The notes: generated by a model not told the origin, from the sequence alone. A stretch of DNA of 64,000 nucleotides from Salaquimonas pukyongi (GCF_001953055.1 NZ_CP019044.1:2480001-2544000); one strand, 5' to 3'; shown: positions 52,887-62,512, counted from the first letter of the stretch. Program-made: numbers and translations.

Positions 52887-54081
52887 CGACAGCCCCTGAT
52901 TTCCTCAATTCGGCAATCTGCGGCCCGCTGTATCCCAGCGCTTCCAGTACCGGTTCTGTATCTGCGCCCTGCTTCGGCGGCTCACGCCTGATCGGACAGG
53001 GTGCGGCTGAAAACCGGATGGGTTGATGGATCGCCCGGTATTCCCCCTCGCTCGGATGCTGGCGTACTTCAGCAAGTCCTGTATCGGCGATCTGCCGATC
53101 CTCCAGCACTGTTTCCAGGCTGTGCACCCGTGCGCAAGGCACATTGGCCTGCGTCAACAGCACCATCCATTCATCGGTGGTCTTCTGCGCGCAGATTTTC
53201 TCCGACAAGCTGTAGAGTTCGTCGATATTGGCGGTGCGCGCCGGATAGGTGGCAAACCGGGGATCGGTAGCAAGCTCCGGCATTCCGCCGAGGGTGAAGA
53301 ACTGCTGCCAGTTGTGGTCGCTGTAAGGCATCACGGCAATATAGCCGTCCCGGGTGGCATAGGGCTTTCGGTTCGGGCTGACGGAACGTGAATAGGCCGT
53401 ATCGCCAAGCGGCGGCACGAAAGCGTGGCCAAACAGGTTTTCCACCATGTTGAAAGCCACCATGCACTCCATCATCGGAACCTCGATGAACTGGCCCTCT
53501 CCGGTGCGTTCGCGATGCAGCAGACCGGCCAGCAGCGCATTGGCGGCAAACAGCGCCGTTGTCTTGTCAGCCATCAGGCCGGGGAAGTATCGCGGCGCAC
53601 TGCTGCCATCCTGTCTTGGCAGCATCATCGCCAGCCCGCTTACAGCCTGGATCAGATCGTCATAGGCCGGGCGGCCTTCATACTGCCCGCCTGATCCGAA
53701 GCCCACCGCATGGACATAAACAATATCGGGCCGGATGGCGCGAACGCTGTCATAATCAAAACCAAGTCGCTTGATTCCGCTGGCACGGATATTGTGAAAG
53801 AAGACATCGGCCGTCTCGATCAACCGGTTGAGAATTTCCTTGGCTTCAGGTTTGGCAAGGTCCAGCGTGACGGCACGCTTGTTGCGGTTGATCGTCAGAT
53901 AGATCGGCCCCATCCCCTTGGAGCGCATCGGACCGGCATGGCGCATGATGTCCCCTTCCGGACTCTCGATCTTGATTACTTCAGCGCCAAGATCTCCCAG
54001 AAACTGGCTTGCATAGGGACCAAGAACCACCGAACTGAGATCGAGAACGGTATAACCGCTCAGTATGCCTTTTTCCGCCAT
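52882..54081 (-). CDS. CaiB/BaiF family CoA-transferase
   Basis: A class III CoA-transferase moving CoA between carboxylic acids. The 399-residue length is typical. The motifs are GILSGYTVLDLSSVVLGPYASQFLGDLGAEVIKIESPEGD at the N-terminus and the catalytic Asp in FPGLMADKTTALFAANALLAGLLHRERTGEGQFIEVPMME. The ATG at 54081 gives the family start; the frame extends 14 codons further. The gene stands alone, so the substrate pair is unknown. It lies in an interval with signs of insertion at both ends. Confidence 0.9.
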   Translation of the reverse strand: MAEKGILSGYTVLDLSSVVLGPYASQFLGDLGAEVIKIESPEGDIMRHAGPMRSKGMGPIYLTINRNKRAVTLDLAKPEAKEILNRLIETADVFFHNIRASGIKRLGFDYDSVRAIRPDIVYVHAVGFGSGGQYEGRPAYDDLIQAVSGLAMMLPRQDGSSAPRYFPGLMADKTTALFAANALLAGLLHRERTGEGQFIEVPMMECMVAFNMVENLFGHAFVPPLGDTAYSRSVSPNRKPYATRDGYIAVMPYSDHNWQQFFTLGGMPELATDPRFATYPARTANIDELYSLSEKICAQKTTDEWMVLLTQANVPCARVHSLETVLEDRQIADTGLAEVRQHPSEGEYRAIHQPIRFSAAPCPIRREPPKQGADTEPVLEALGYSGPQIAELRKSGAVG

Positions 54082-54123
54082 TGACAGGTTCCCCCTTTTG
54101 GCTTGAGCAGGATTTGCGCCCAC

Positions 54124-54868
54124 TCCGCCGCCTGGTTACCGGTCCTTGGTTATTGTCTTTCACAACGCAGCGCCACAGGAAAAACCCGCCTGCCTCTGGC
54201 CGATTGCCGCAGTAAGGACATGTCGATACAGCCCAAAGGCCAAAACAAACATGGCCGTGCGGGCGTTGCTTCAAAGCTTTGCACCGTACGGCCATGCTCT
54301 TCACGGTTATGACGCAGAATACTTCCTCAAGATTCTTGCGTGACCGATAGACCCCCCAAGTCCGGTTCGGCCTCCATAACAGCTTCCCGTGAACCGCTTT
54401 TAGATACCATGAGTAAAAGCAATAGGTGAACCATCGGGAAGCTTACCGCGCATAAATAAAGTAAACGGACTGTTCACTATTTGAATCTTTGAGACAAAAA
54501 TGCCGAAAATGGCCCTTTTTGCGCGTTCGGCACCCCTGTTTCCAGGAATCAGGCTGCAGCAATAAGGCGGTTCCCAAATCATTTTCTGCGTAGCCAGCAC
54601 TTCAAGTGTCAACAGGAATACAGATTCGGAAGAATCGAACACTACACATAGTTGGATATTGGGGCTTTTGGTGCAAATCGGAACCGTTGCGCCACTATCC
54701 TTTGTCGATAGTGAAAAAGCCCCGTGCGTTGGCGATTTTCCACCACTGCGCGTTGTATTTTTGGCCATGGCTTCAAGTTGATTTTGCTGCCAAAGCCGCG
54801 TTAGGGTCAAAATTCGATGCTATTGATGAAATGGTGGCTTTATAAGCAGCGAAGGAAGGGTTTGCCGC
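54124..54868. other. 745-base AT-richer interval without a convincing gene
   Basis: This gap is visibly richer in A+T than the surroundings. It contains an inverted repeat at 54250-54296 (CATGGCCGT ... ACGGCCATG) with an inner palindrome GCTTCAAAGC. The only longer minus-strand open frame (54400-54810) has a cysteine- and tryptophan-containing, non-family-like product and no ribosome binding site. No promoter or RNA could be assigned. The base composition suggests foreign or decayed DNA. Confidence 0.5.
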
Positions 54869-55807
54869 GTGGCTTTAACCCCCAGCCCATCCGCACATAT
54901 ACACACCGGTAGCTTGTGGACGGCGGTTGTCGCCCTTGCCCTCTCTGTCGTGATGGCGTTGATCGCCAATACCATTGTGCCCGCATCCGCCAGCGCGCAG
55001 ACTGAAAACACCCGCCGTCCCAGCACATGCCTGGCGATGGCCGGCCTGCCGCAGCAACCAAGGTTCTGGCTTGCGTCCAGCATTCGGTCCGGAGAAAAAT
55101 TCGTCCAGTCGCAGGCCGATTCAGTCCACATCCGCTACGCGATACATTCCACCTACCGTCTTGAAAGCCCGCAGGGCATCGTCCTGGCCACCGACTTTGC
55201 CGGGCGTGCCGGAACAGGGCGCCTGCCGGATGTCGTTACCATGAACCACGCCCACGGTACCCATTACACGACCGTGCCCGATCCCGGCATTCCCCATGTG
55301 CTGCGCGGCTGGGGCGATGGCCAGACGCCGGCCAGCCACTATCTGGAGGTTGGCGATGTCTTGGTTCGCAATGTAACAACAGACATATACAGTGGTGGCG
55401 TGCTGATCGAAGCAGATGGCAATTCGATCTTCATCTTCGAGGTGGCCGGCCTGTGCATTGGCCATGTCGGTCATCTCCACCATACCCTGACGCCCGAACA
55501 CATCGCGGCAATCGGCCGTCTGGATGTCCTGATGATTCCCGTCGATGGCGGCCTGACCCTTTCCATACAGGGCATTTCGGACCTGGCGCGGCAGTTCCGC
55601 GCGTCGATCATCCTGCCCATGCACTGGTTTTCAGGCTTTTCCCTGCAGCGCTTTGTCGACAACATCTCTGCTTCCTTCGCCGTCAATATTCGTCAGGAAA
55701 GCGAACTGGCCGTTTCCCTGGCCAGCCTGCCGGCCAGCCCAACCGTCATCGTTTTGCAGCCCGAGCTTGGTACCGGTTTCGGCTTCGGTTTCGGGGACGA
55801 TAACTAG
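54869..55807 (+). CDS. Exported metallo-beta-lactamase-fold protein
   Basis: A 312-residue protein with a signal peptide or anchor (about residues 15-43, VVALALSVVMALIANTIVPASA). A metallo-beta-lactamase-like domain follows, most like the UlaG/YhfI-type hydrolases. The metal motif is NHAHGTHY, with His near 127, 129 and 132. The canonical HxHxDH Asp is replaced by Thr. Further His residues lie in CIGHVGHLHHTL and ILPMHWFSGFS. The start is GTG with GAAGGAAGGG upstream. Substrate unknown; the missing Asp makes a one-metal or degenerate site possible. Confidence 0.7.
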   Translation: MALTPSPSAHIHTGSLWTAVVALALSVVMALIANTIVPASASAQTENTRRPSTCLAMAGLPQQPRFWLASSIRSGEKFVQSQADSVHIRYAIHSTYRLESPQGIVLATDFAGRAGTGRLPDVVTMNHAHGTHYTTVPDPGIPHVLRGWGDGQTPASHYLEVGDVLVRNVTTDIYSGGVLIEADGNSIFIFEVAGLCIGHVGHLHHTLTPEHIAAIGRLDVLMIPVDGGLTLSIQGISDLARQFRASIILPMHWFSGFSLQRFVDNISASFAVNIRQESELAVSLASLPASPTVIVLQPELGTGFGFGFGDDN

Positions 55808-55824
55808 AGCCTGTCTTGATTAGC
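55805..55824 (+). repeat. 20-base imperfect direct repeat, right copy
   Basis: TAGAGCCTGTCTTGATTAGC, the partner of the copy at 52867-52886. It lies directly beside the IS481 transposase remnant, which supports a link with a mobile element. Confidence 0.5.
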
Positions 55825-56065
55825 TGGAAGCAGTTTGAATGGATGGATTTTTCATGCCTGACAAGGAGAATACCACAGCAGGATGTTTATCCATCCTGCG
55901 AGGATGTTCTCCGCGCTCAAGGCGCTCGATCAATAGCTCTCGACCTTTCGGCGTCAAACGGGCATTCTTGTGGATGTTCATTCGGTCCCTCTCCTGATCA
56001 CTGATGGTTTACAACTTCAGCTTTTCAGAATGGGATCGAGTGAACAACCTGGTGAGAACTCACAG
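55820..56065 (-). mobile_element. IS481-family insertion sequence remnant (transposase N-terminus only)
   Basis: On the minus strand a frame starting at ATG 55981 reads MNIHKNARLTPKGRELLIER, the characteristic start of IS481-family transposases (MNxHKNARLTP...). Similarity fades after about 25-30 residues, and the frame ends at 55820 after 53 codons, where a full transposase has over 300. Upstream, TGTGAGTTCTCACC beginning at 56065 could be the terminal inverted repeat. The rest of the element is gone. The remnant lies in the 302-base gap between the metallo-beta-lactamase gene and the sirtuin gene. Confidence 0.65.
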
Positions 56066-56109
56066 CTAGAGCTGCCACCCCGGTTCTGTCAGCGTTGCTC
56101 TGCTCACCC

Positions 56110-56856
56110 TCACAGCCCGCCGAGCACGTCACCGATACCGGCATGCACCACAACGTCGGCATACCGGTCGAGCGGCGTTTCCTCCCGATTGATAATGACG
56201 AGCCCGGCTCCGGCTTGTTTTGCCTCAGCCGGCAGGTCAGCCGCAGGGTGGACCGCCAGCGATGTGCCCACCGCCATGAACAGGTCACAGCTTCTTGCCG
56301 CTTCGAAAGCTGCCAGCGTTTCTTCCACCGGCATTGCCTCGCCAAACATCACCACATCGGATTTCACGATCTGCCCGCACTGACGGCAGCAAGGCGCTTT
56401 GCCCGTGCGCTCCAGCTGTTCGCGGCATTCGGCGATCTCGTGCCGCAACCCGCATTTCGTGCAACTGGCATGGCGCGCATTGCCATGGATTTCGATGATC
56501 GCTTCGGCTGGGGTGCCGGCTTGTTGATGCAGGCCGTCAATATTCTGGGTTATCAGTGTCGAGCACGCACCGCTCTTTACCCATTCGGTGATCTTTTCAT
56601 GTCCCGCATTGGGCGCAGCCTTTCCCAACTGGTCTTCCATGAAAAAGCGCCGCCGCCAGTCCTCGAGCCTTGCGTCTTGCGATGCCATGAATTCGGCATG
56701 TTCGATGATTGTGAACTTACTCCAAATGCCGCCCGGCGAGCGGAAATCGGGAATGCCCGATTCCGTAGAGATACCCGCACCCGTCAGCACCACCATGTTC
56801 CGGGCTCCGGCAACCATGTCTGCAAGCGCGGCGATCCCGGTGTTGCTGGCGCTCAT
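56110..56856 (-). CDS. cobB: NAD-dependent protein deacylase (Sir2 family)
   Basis: A class III deacylase that removes acyl groups from lysine using NAD. The 248-residue product has the NAD-binding GAGISTESGIPDFRSPGGIW, TQNIDGLHQQAG, the catalytic His in EIHGNARHASC, and a four-Cys zinc site (CTKC ... CRQC). The last part has FMAVGTSLAVHPAADLP and IINREETPLD. Its start overlaps the stop of the HugZ-like gene by 4 bases. Confidence 0.94.
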   Translation of the reverse strand: MSASNTGIAALADMVAGARNMVVLTGAGISTESGIPDFRSPGGIWSKFTIIEHAEFMASQDARLEDWRRRFFMEDQLGKAAPNAGHEKITEWVKSGACSTLITQNIDGLHQQAGTPAEAIIEIHGNARHASCTKCGLRHEIAECREQLERTGKAPCCRQCGQIVKSDVVMFGEAMPVEETLAAFEAARSCDLFMAVGTSLAVHPAADLPAEAKQAGAGLVIINREETPLDRYADVVVHAGIGDVLGGL

Positions 56857-57383
56857 GCCTCTGCCTGTTCAATATCCTGTGGCGTCAGGACATAGGCTTT
56901 GCCGAAGCCGCCATTAAGGTGCGCCCGTTCCACTTCCATGCGCCAGAAGTGAAAGTCCCCGAAATCGATATAAAGCTTGGCCTTGGGGTGCTGCTTCAGC
57001 CAGAAGTTGCGCCGCTCCCTGTGGCGCGTATCGTTCCGGTCAAGTTTTTTCATGCGACCGATCACGGTAATGCGGGGATGGGTCAGCGGATCGCCCTTGG
57101 GCCCTGGCTCCCCAAACAGCAGCGAGGACCGTCCATCCTGTGCCAGGGCCTTTGAGTGAGTCGAAAGGTCGGAAACCAGAATGAACGGAGTGCCATCTAC
57201 TTCGACCGACACGGCCACGCGGCTTACCAGCGGCATGCCCGTTTCAGGCTCCAGCACGCCAATGGAGGCATAGCGCGCATCTGCCATCAATCGGCGCGCC
57301 AGCGCACGCGCTTCACCATCGGTTTCACGGATCGGATTGGCGACGGATGGTTCGGAAGAAGGCTTGCTTGCGGAATTGGGCAT
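56853..57383 (-). CDS. HugZ-like pyridoxamine 5-phosphate oxidase-fold flavoprotein
   Basis: A 176-residue split-barrel FMN- or haem-binding protein. The HugZ/PdxH-like core has ALARRLMADARYASIGVLEPETGMPLVSRVAVSVEVDGTPFILVSDLSTHSKAL and RRNFWLKQHPKAKLYIDFGDFHFWRMEVERAHLNGGFGKA. The latter segment matches haem-utilisation (HugZ-type) proteins. It lacks the C-terminal haem-binding domain of full HugZ. It is coupled to the sirtuin gene. Confidence 0.82.
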   Translation of the reverse strand: MPNSASKPSSEPSVANPIRETDGEARALARRLMADARYASIGVLEPETGMPLVSRVAVSVEVDGTPFILVSDLSTHSKALAQDGRSSLLFGEPGPKGDPLTHPRITVIGRMKKLDRNDTRHRERRNFWLKQHPKAKLYIDFGDFHFWRMEVERAHLNGGFGKAYVLTPQDIEQAEA

Positions 57384-57469
57384 GGGTACTCGTCAGTTCA
57401 GATTTGCAAATCGCCTGCGAGTTTACAGCCCTGCTGGACAACGGCAACAAGAAGCCCACCAATAAAAAA

Positions 57470-57495
57470 GCCCCGCATCGGTTACAATGCGGAGC
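57470..57495 (-). terminator. Intrinsic terminator downstream of cspA
   Basis: On the minus strand GCTCCGCAT-TGTAACCG-ATGCGGGGC forms a stem with one mismatch, followed directly by TTTTTTATT. It lies about 150 bases after the cspA stop. Confidence 0.8.
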
Positions 57496-57646
57496 CGAAG
57501 GCAATTCCGTCCACGTTTGACGGGTTTATATGCCTTTGAGCCTGTTGCCCGCTTTCGGGTTTCCAGCTGCCAGTACATCCGTGGTCAGCCGGGCGAAAGC
57601 AGGGCGGGCGTCTATAGCCGCCTCAGGCTTGTAGAGTATCGATGAC

Positions 57647-57856
57647 TTAGGCCATCGAAAGGTTGTCGGCAGCAGCCTTGCCGCTGCGCTGGTCGGTAAC
57701 CAGCTCGTAGTTCACCTTGTCGCCTTCATTCAGGGAATGAATGCCGGCGCGCTCCAGAGCGGAGATGTGAACGAAGGCGTCTTTGCCGCCGTCATCGGGC
57801 TGAATGAAACCGAAACCTTTGGTGGTGTTGAAGAATTTTACCGTACCGGTAGCCAT
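57647..57856 (-). CDS. cspA: Cold-shock protein CspA family
   Basis: A 69-residue single-domain RNA/DNA chaperone with both RNP motifs: KGFGFIQP (RNP1) and DAFVHISA (RNP2). AAGGA lies 8 bases before the ATG. The 221 bases upstream (57857-58077) have no other gene and could hold a long 5-prime leader, as in other cold-shock genes. Confidence 0.97.
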   Translation of the reverse strand: MATGTVKFFNTTKGFGFIQPDDGGKDAFVHISALERAGIHSLNEGDKVNYELVTDQRSGKAAADNLSMA

Positions 57857-58077
57857 GATGTATTCCTTTCAATGGCGTTGTGCGCCGGGGCACCGTGCCC
57901 ACAGCGTGTGTCGTAGCTCGCATTGTAGAAGGAAGACGTCAGAGTACCGGAAAATCCGGGGCAGTTCAGTTTTCATCATACATATTTGCAACGAACGCGC
58001 TGCATATGCCTGCCAATTGCGTCAATTGCAAGGCAATTCTCCAGCGCCAGGGTGATCAGTGCCGGCAAGCCGCCGTC

Positions 58078-59349
58078 TCAAACCACCAGATTGGCGACGA
58101 TTTCATTGTCGGTAATGTCCTGATAGCGCATGCCGGCCTGATCGAGCTTCTTCTTCAGCCGGTCAAAGTTGTCAGGCCGGGTTGTCTCAATGCCGATCAG
58201 AACCGAGCCGAAATTTCGGGCCGATTTTTTCAGGTATTCAAACCGCGCAATGTCGTCCTCCGGGCCAAGCAGAAACAGGAAATCCTTCAGCGCGCCGGGC
58301 CGCTGGGGAAAGCGCAGGATGAAGTATTTCTTCAATCCGTCGAATTTCATCGCCCGTTCCTTGACCTCCGGCAAGCGCTCGAAATCGAAGTTGCCGCCGG
58401 AGGTAACACAAACGATTGTTTTTGCAGCAACCTGATTTCGCGGCAGCCGTTTGAGCGCATCGATGGTCAAGGCACCAGCCGGTTCCAGAACGATCCCCTC
58501 AACATTGAGCATTTCAATCATTGTGCCGCACAGCCCGTTGGTCGGTGCCAGCACCACCTGTTTGGCATTGTACTTCTTCAGCCGGTTAAAACAGTTCCGG
58601 CCAATCCTGGCGACCGCCGCCCCGTCGACAAAGGTGTCCATGTCCTTCAGGGAGACCCGCTTGCCTGCCTTCAGGCTTTCCAGCAGGCTCGGCGCCCGGT
58701 CGGGTTCCACAAAGCTGAACTCCGGTGCCTTGCCGCCTTCCCTGCCAAGCCGGTCCTCCATGTAATGCGTGACACCGGAGGCAAGTCCCCCTCCGCCGAC
58801 CGGCAGCACAATGCGGTCGATCGCGACACCCGTTGGAAGCTGGTCGAGGATTTCCTTTGCCACCGTCGCCTGGCCCCGAATGACCTTGGCGTCGTCAAAG
58901 GGTGGTACCATCAATCCGCCTTCCTGCTTGCAGAACTCTAGCGCTGCCTTGTTGGCTTCATCGAAACTGTCTCCCACCAGCCGGATTTCCACATGGGGAA
59001 CACCGAAGGAGGTGGTTTTCATGATCTTCTGCTGCGGCGTTGTTACCGGCATGAAGATGACGCCCTTTTTGCGGAAGTGTCTGCAGGCATGGGCAAAGCC
59101 CTGGGCGTGATTGCCGGCAGAAGCACAAACAAACAGCTTCTGGCCGGGATCCCTTTCGATGACTTCGATGATGAAGGCGTAGGCACCACGAATCTTGTAG
59201 CTGCGCACCGGCGACAGGTCTTCGCGCTTCAGATAGATGCGCGCGCCGAAACGGTCCGACAGATACTGATTGAATTGCAGCGGTGTTGGATCGAACACCT
59301 GCTGAAGCTGCTTGTGAACGGCAGCTACTTCATTTTCAAATTTCGTCAT
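58078..59349 (-). CDS. ilvA: Threonine ammonia-lyase (biosynthetic type) IlvA
   Basis: IlvA deaminates threonine to 2-oxobutanoate for isoleucine synthesis, using PLP. The 423-residue product has the PLP lysine in SPVRSYKIRGAYAF, the phosphate loop PVGGGGLASGV, and SAGNHAQGFAHACR. A single C-terminal ACT-like regulatory domain (about 335-423, YFILRFPQRPGALKDFL) makes it shorter than E. coli IlvA with its two domains. The ATG at 59349 was chosen over an open extension into the divergent gene; its binding site is weak. Confidence 0.94.
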   Translation of the reverse strand: MTKFENEVAAVHKQLQQVFDPTPLQFNQYLSDRFGARIYLKREDLSPVRSYKIRGAYAFIIEVIERDPGQKLFVCASAGNHAQGFAHACRHFRKKGVIFMPVTTPQQKIMKTTSFGVPHVEIRLVGDSFDEANKAALEFCKQEGGLMVPPFDDAKVIRGQATVAKEILDQLPTGVAIDRIVLPVGGGGLASGVTHYMEDRLGREGGKAPEFSFVEPDRAPSLLESLKAGKRVSLKDMDTFVDGAAVARIGRNCFNRLKKYNAKQVVLAPTNGLCGTMIEMLNVEGIVLEPAGALTIDALKRLPRNQVAAKTIVCVTSGGNFDFERLPEVKERAMKFDGLKKYFILRFPQRPGALKDFLFLLGPEDDIARFEYLKKSARNFGSVLIGIETTRPDNFDRLKKKLDQAGMRYQDITDNEIVANLVV

Positions 59350-59482
59350 TATCGTATGGTTTGCCACAAAGAACTCGAAAACCGTTTCACAGGACCGGTT
59401 CTTGCCTCTATTCTCACACCTCGCCACCGTTGTACAAGGCACCCGGGGGCAGTCAGAAGCGGCGAATTACGGGAGGAACTGC

Positions 59483-61108
59483 ATGCATGGTTTGATGATG
59501 GACAGGCAATTGCTGATATCGGCGATCCTGGATCACGCAGCGCTGTATCATGGCGACACGGAAATTGTCTCCGTCAATACCGATGGCAGCCAACACCGCA
59601 CCAACTATGCAGAACTCAAACAACGCGCCCTGCGTCTGGGCTCCGCCTTGCAAAAGCGCGGCATGGCCAAGTCAGACCGAATCGGAACGCTTGCCTGGAA
59701 CAATCACCGTCATCTGGAACTCTACTATGGCGTTTCCGGCGCAGGCCTGGTTTGTCATACGGTCAATCCGCGCCTGTTCGCCGATCAGCTTGTCTACATC
59801 ATCAATCACGCCGAAGACCGCATGCTGTTCTTCGACAAGACCTTCCTGCCCGTTGTCGCAGGCATTCGCGACGAATTGCAGACTGTCGGCAGCTTCGTGC
59901 TGATCGAGGCAAGCGACGATGCAGTCCGCGCCGAATATCCCTGGGTCGAGTTTTATGAAGACCTGATTGGAGACGGCGAGGACGGCTGGTCCTGGCCCCA
60001 AGGCATCAGCGAATATGACGCCTCTTCGCTGTGTTACACCTCTGGCACCACCGGCAATCCGAAAGGCGTTCTTTATTCTCACCGCTCGACCCTGTTGCAC
60101 GCCATGATGTCCGCAACGCCCGATGTGATGAATTTTTCCGCTCGCGACTGTTTTCTGCCGGTCGTTCCCATGTTCCACGTCAATGCCTGGGGCAGCCCCT
60201 ATTCTGCCCCCCTGGCAGGCGCAAAAATGGTCATGCCGGGTCCTGGCCTGGACGGTGCAAGCCTTGCCCGCTTGTTCAATCAGGAAAAGGTGACGATTTC
60301 AGCAGGCGTTCCGACCATCTGGGCCGGCTTGCTGCAACATCTTGAGACAAGCGGAGAAAAACTCCCCCATCTGGAACGCACCATTGTCGGCGGTTCAGCC
60401 TGTCCGCCGGCCATGATCGACCGCTTCCGCAACGACTATGACGTGGAAGTGCTTCATGCCTGGGGCATGACCGAACTGTCCCCGCTCGGCAGCGTCAACA
60501 ATCTGAAGAACAAGCACTTCGAACTGCCGGAGGAGCAGCAGAAAAAGCTGCGCGAAAGTCAGGGCCGCCCGCCATTCGGAATTGAACTGGGCATCTTCGA
60601 CGACGATGACAACCAACTGCCCAGCGATGGCGAAACCCAGGGCAACCTCTATTGCCGCGGCCCTTGGGTGTTGTCGAGCTACTTTTCCAACGAGGGCGGC
60701 GACCCCCTGCGCAAGGGGTGGTTTCCCACCGGCGATGTGGCAACGCTGGACGCTGACGGCTTCATGACCATCCGCGACCGCTCCAAGGACATCATCAAGT
60801 CCGGCGGCGAATGGATTTCAACCGTTGATCTGGAAAACCTTGCCGTTGCCCATCCCGATGTGGCGGAAGCCGCTGTCATTGCCGCCCGGCACGACAAATG
60901 GGACGAACGCCCCCTTTTGATCGTCGTTGCCAGGCAGGGAAAAACAATCGACGAACAGGGCCTGCTTGATTTCTACAAGGACAAGGTCGCCAAGTGGTGG
61001 ATTCCCGATGCCGTCAAGGTGGTCGATGAAATCCCCAAAGGCGCCACGGGCAAGATTTTGAAAACCGCCCTGCGCGAAGAGTTCTCCGAGGCGCTTATTA
61101 ACGGCTGA
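59483..61108 (+). CDS. Acyl-CoA synthetase (AMP-forming), medium-chain/DmdB-like
   Basis: A 541-residue adenylate-forming ligase of the AlkK/DmdB group. The AMP loop is [19 protein letters not shown]. The A5 motif is [15 protein letters not shown], the hinge [25 protein letters not shown], and the C-terminal lysine is in [15 protein letters not shown]. Substrates in this group include medium-chain fatty acids and 3-methylmercaptopropionate; the sequence alone does not decide. GGAGG lies 6 bases before the ATG. Confidence 0.92.
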   Translation: MHGLMMDRQLLISAILDHAALYHGDTEIVSVNTDGSQHRTNYAELKQRALRLGSALQKRGMAKSDRIGTLAWNNHRHLELYYGVSGAGLVCHTVNPRLFADQLVYIINHAEDRMLFFDKTFLPVVAGIRDELQTVGSFVLIEASDDAVRAEYPWVEFYEDLIGDGEDGWSWPQGISEYDASSLCYTSGTTGNPKGVLYSHRSTLLHAMMSATPDVMNFSARDCFLPVVPMFHVNAWGSPYSAPLAGAKMVMPGPGLDGASLARLFNQEKVTISAGVPTIWAGLLQHLETSGEKLPHLERTIVGGSACPPAMIDRFRNDYDVEVLHAWGMTELSPLGSVNNLKNKHFELPEEQQKKLRESQGRPPFGIELGIFDDDDNQLPSDGETQGNLYCRGPWVLSSYFSNEGGDPLRKGWFPTGDVATLDADGFMTIRDRSKDIIKSGGEWISTVDLENLAVAHPDVAEAAVIAARHDKWDERPLLIVVARQGKTIDEQGLLDFYKDKVAKWWIPDAVKVVDEIPKGATGKILKTALREEFSEALING

Positions 61109-61264
61109 CGCTGGACTCGCCGCATCTCTTTAAGGGAGGCCTAGCGGCAACGACCAGAAATGCTTGCAATCGGGCGCAAAAGCAGGCAAAAGCGCGGTTG
61201 ACGTAAACGTAAGTTTTCTGAAAGAAAACCGTTTCCCAAACTTTCATATCCACAGGAGCGAAAC

Positions 61265-61549
61265 ATGAGCACCCAGGCAATTGCCGACACCATCAAGGCC
61301 AAGATGAGCGATGGCACGGATATCGGTTCATCGGTCAAGTTCGACTGCGGCGATGATGGCGTCGTGGTCATCGATGGCAGCGAGGTTTCCACCGAGAACA
61401 AGGACACCGACTGCACGATCAAATGCGATCTGGATGTGTTGCAGGATCTGGTTGCCGGCGACCTCGACCCGACCGCCGCTTTTATGCAGGGCAAGATCAA
61501 GGTCGAAGGCGACATGGGCGTCGCCATGAAGCTGTCCTCGATTCTCTGA
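61265..61549 (+). CDS. SCP2 sterol-carrier-domain protein
   Basis: A 94-residue lipid-binding SCP2 domain. The shape IADTIKAKMSDGTDIGSSVKFDCGDDGVVVIDG, DCTIKCDLDVLQDLVAGDLDPTAAFMQGKIKVEGDMGVAMKLSSIL is the complete minimal domain. It probably binds fatty acyl or isoprenoid lipids. CAGGAG lies 4 bases before the ATG. It stands alone, with its own terminator after it, next to the acyl-CoA ligase gene. Confidence 0.93.
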   Translation: MSTQAIADTIKAKMSDGTDIGSSVKFDCGDDGVVVIDGSEVSTENKDTDCTIKCDLDVLQDLVAGDLDPTAAFMQGKIKVEGDMGVAMKLSSIL

Positions 61550-61573
61550 TCGCCGGAAGATCCAATTGTAAGG

Positions 61574-61605
61574 GCCGGGCTGCGGACTGCCGCACCCGGC
61601 TTTTT
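61574..61605 (+). terminator. Intrinsic terminator after the SCP2 gene
   Basis: GCCGGG-CT-GCGG-ACTG-CCGC-AC-CCGGC forms a two-part stem followed by TTTTT. It lies 25 bases after the SCP2 stop. Confidence 0.88.
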
Positions 61606-61635
61606 GTTCCCCGGTCCTGATCGGGTCCCCAGCCA

Positions 61636-62484
61636 TTATCGCGTCATTGCCTCAAGCCATTCCTTCCAGGCGTCCCGGCTGCCGCGAAAGGCGTTGATGT
61701 CGGTATTGCCCTCAATGCCCGGCATCTGGCCGGTTCCGGTATACTGCCAGAATGTCCAGGCCTGCCCCGGATAGGTTCCAGCGGGATGGCCGGCCACCGA
61801 GCGCAGCCAGAAGGACACATTGTCGATCTTTGCCAATTCGTTGTCGCGGTAGAAATCCGGCGTTGTGTAGACAATTGGCGTCTGGCCATAATGGCGGCGC
61901 ACGAAATTCAAATACACCTGCATTTCACGCCGCACCGTCTCGGCGGGCGGGCGCAGCCGGCAGGTCGGTGATTTCGCATTCCATTCCATGTCGAGCACCG
62001 GCGGCAGAGCCCCGCGCTCCTTCGGTACATGACGGACAAACCAGCGCGCCTGCTCGATCGCCGGGCGGCAGAAATAGTAGAAATGATAGGCCCCACGGGG
62101 AATCCCGGCGCGTTTGGCCGCCCGCCAGTTGGCCTTGAAATAATCATCCAGCCTGTCGCCGCCCTCTGTTGCCTTGATGAAGGCGAACCGGATACCGGCC
62201 CGTTTTACCATCGCCCAGTCGATATCAAACTGGAACTTGGAGACGTCGATCCCGTGGACGGGATAGTCCCACGGCGCCCTGCCCTCCCATTCATGGGGAT
62301 CGTTGTCGCCATAGCGCGGCCCGGTGCCCGTGCTTCGAATGTCCAGCACATCCATCGGTGAGGAGGTGCAGCCCGCAAGCAGCAGGCTCACCACCACCAC
62401 CACCAAAGCGAGGAAATGAGCAGGGAACTTCGCAAGGAAACGGGCAGCATTCTGGGCAAGGCGGCGGGAAAAAAGCGCGAACAT
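61636..62484 (-). CDS. GH25 family lysozyme-like lipoprotein
   Basis: A muramidase-family (glycoside hydrolase 25) protein anchored as a lipoprotein. The 282-residue product from ATG 62484 has a signal with lipobox LLLAGC (Cys near 39). The catalytic domain has the starting Asp in HGIDVSKFQFDIDWAMVKRAGIRFAFIKATEG and the acidic pair in PPVLDMEWN. The end reads WTFWQYTGTGQMPGIEGNTDINAF, typical of GH25. It likely trims peptidoglycan in the periplasm. An in-frame GTG 12 codons upstream overlaps the GST gene and is less likely. Confidence 0.9.
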   Translation of the reverse strand: MFALFSRRLAQNAARFLAKFPAHFLALVVVVVSLLLAGCTSSPMDVLDIRSTGTGPRYGDNDPHEWEGRAPWDYPVHGIDVSKFQFDIDWAMVKRAGIRFAFIKATEGGDRLDDYFKANWRAAKRAGIPRGAYHFYYFCRPAIEQARWFVRHVPKERGALPPVLDMEWNAKSPTCRLRPPAETVRREMQVYLNFVRRHYGQTPIVYTTPDFYRDNELAKIDNVSFWLRSVAGHPAGTYPGQAWTFWQYTGTGQMPGIEGNTDINAFRGSRDAWKEWLEAMTR

Positions 62485-62512
62485 GAAGACCAACTCGATT
62501 CGGTAGCGCCTC

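Noticed and set aside
54400-54810. Minus-strand open frame of 136 codons in the AT-rich gap
   Set aside because: No ribosome binding site, odd residue composition and no similarity I can recognise. It is kept only as part of the gap description.
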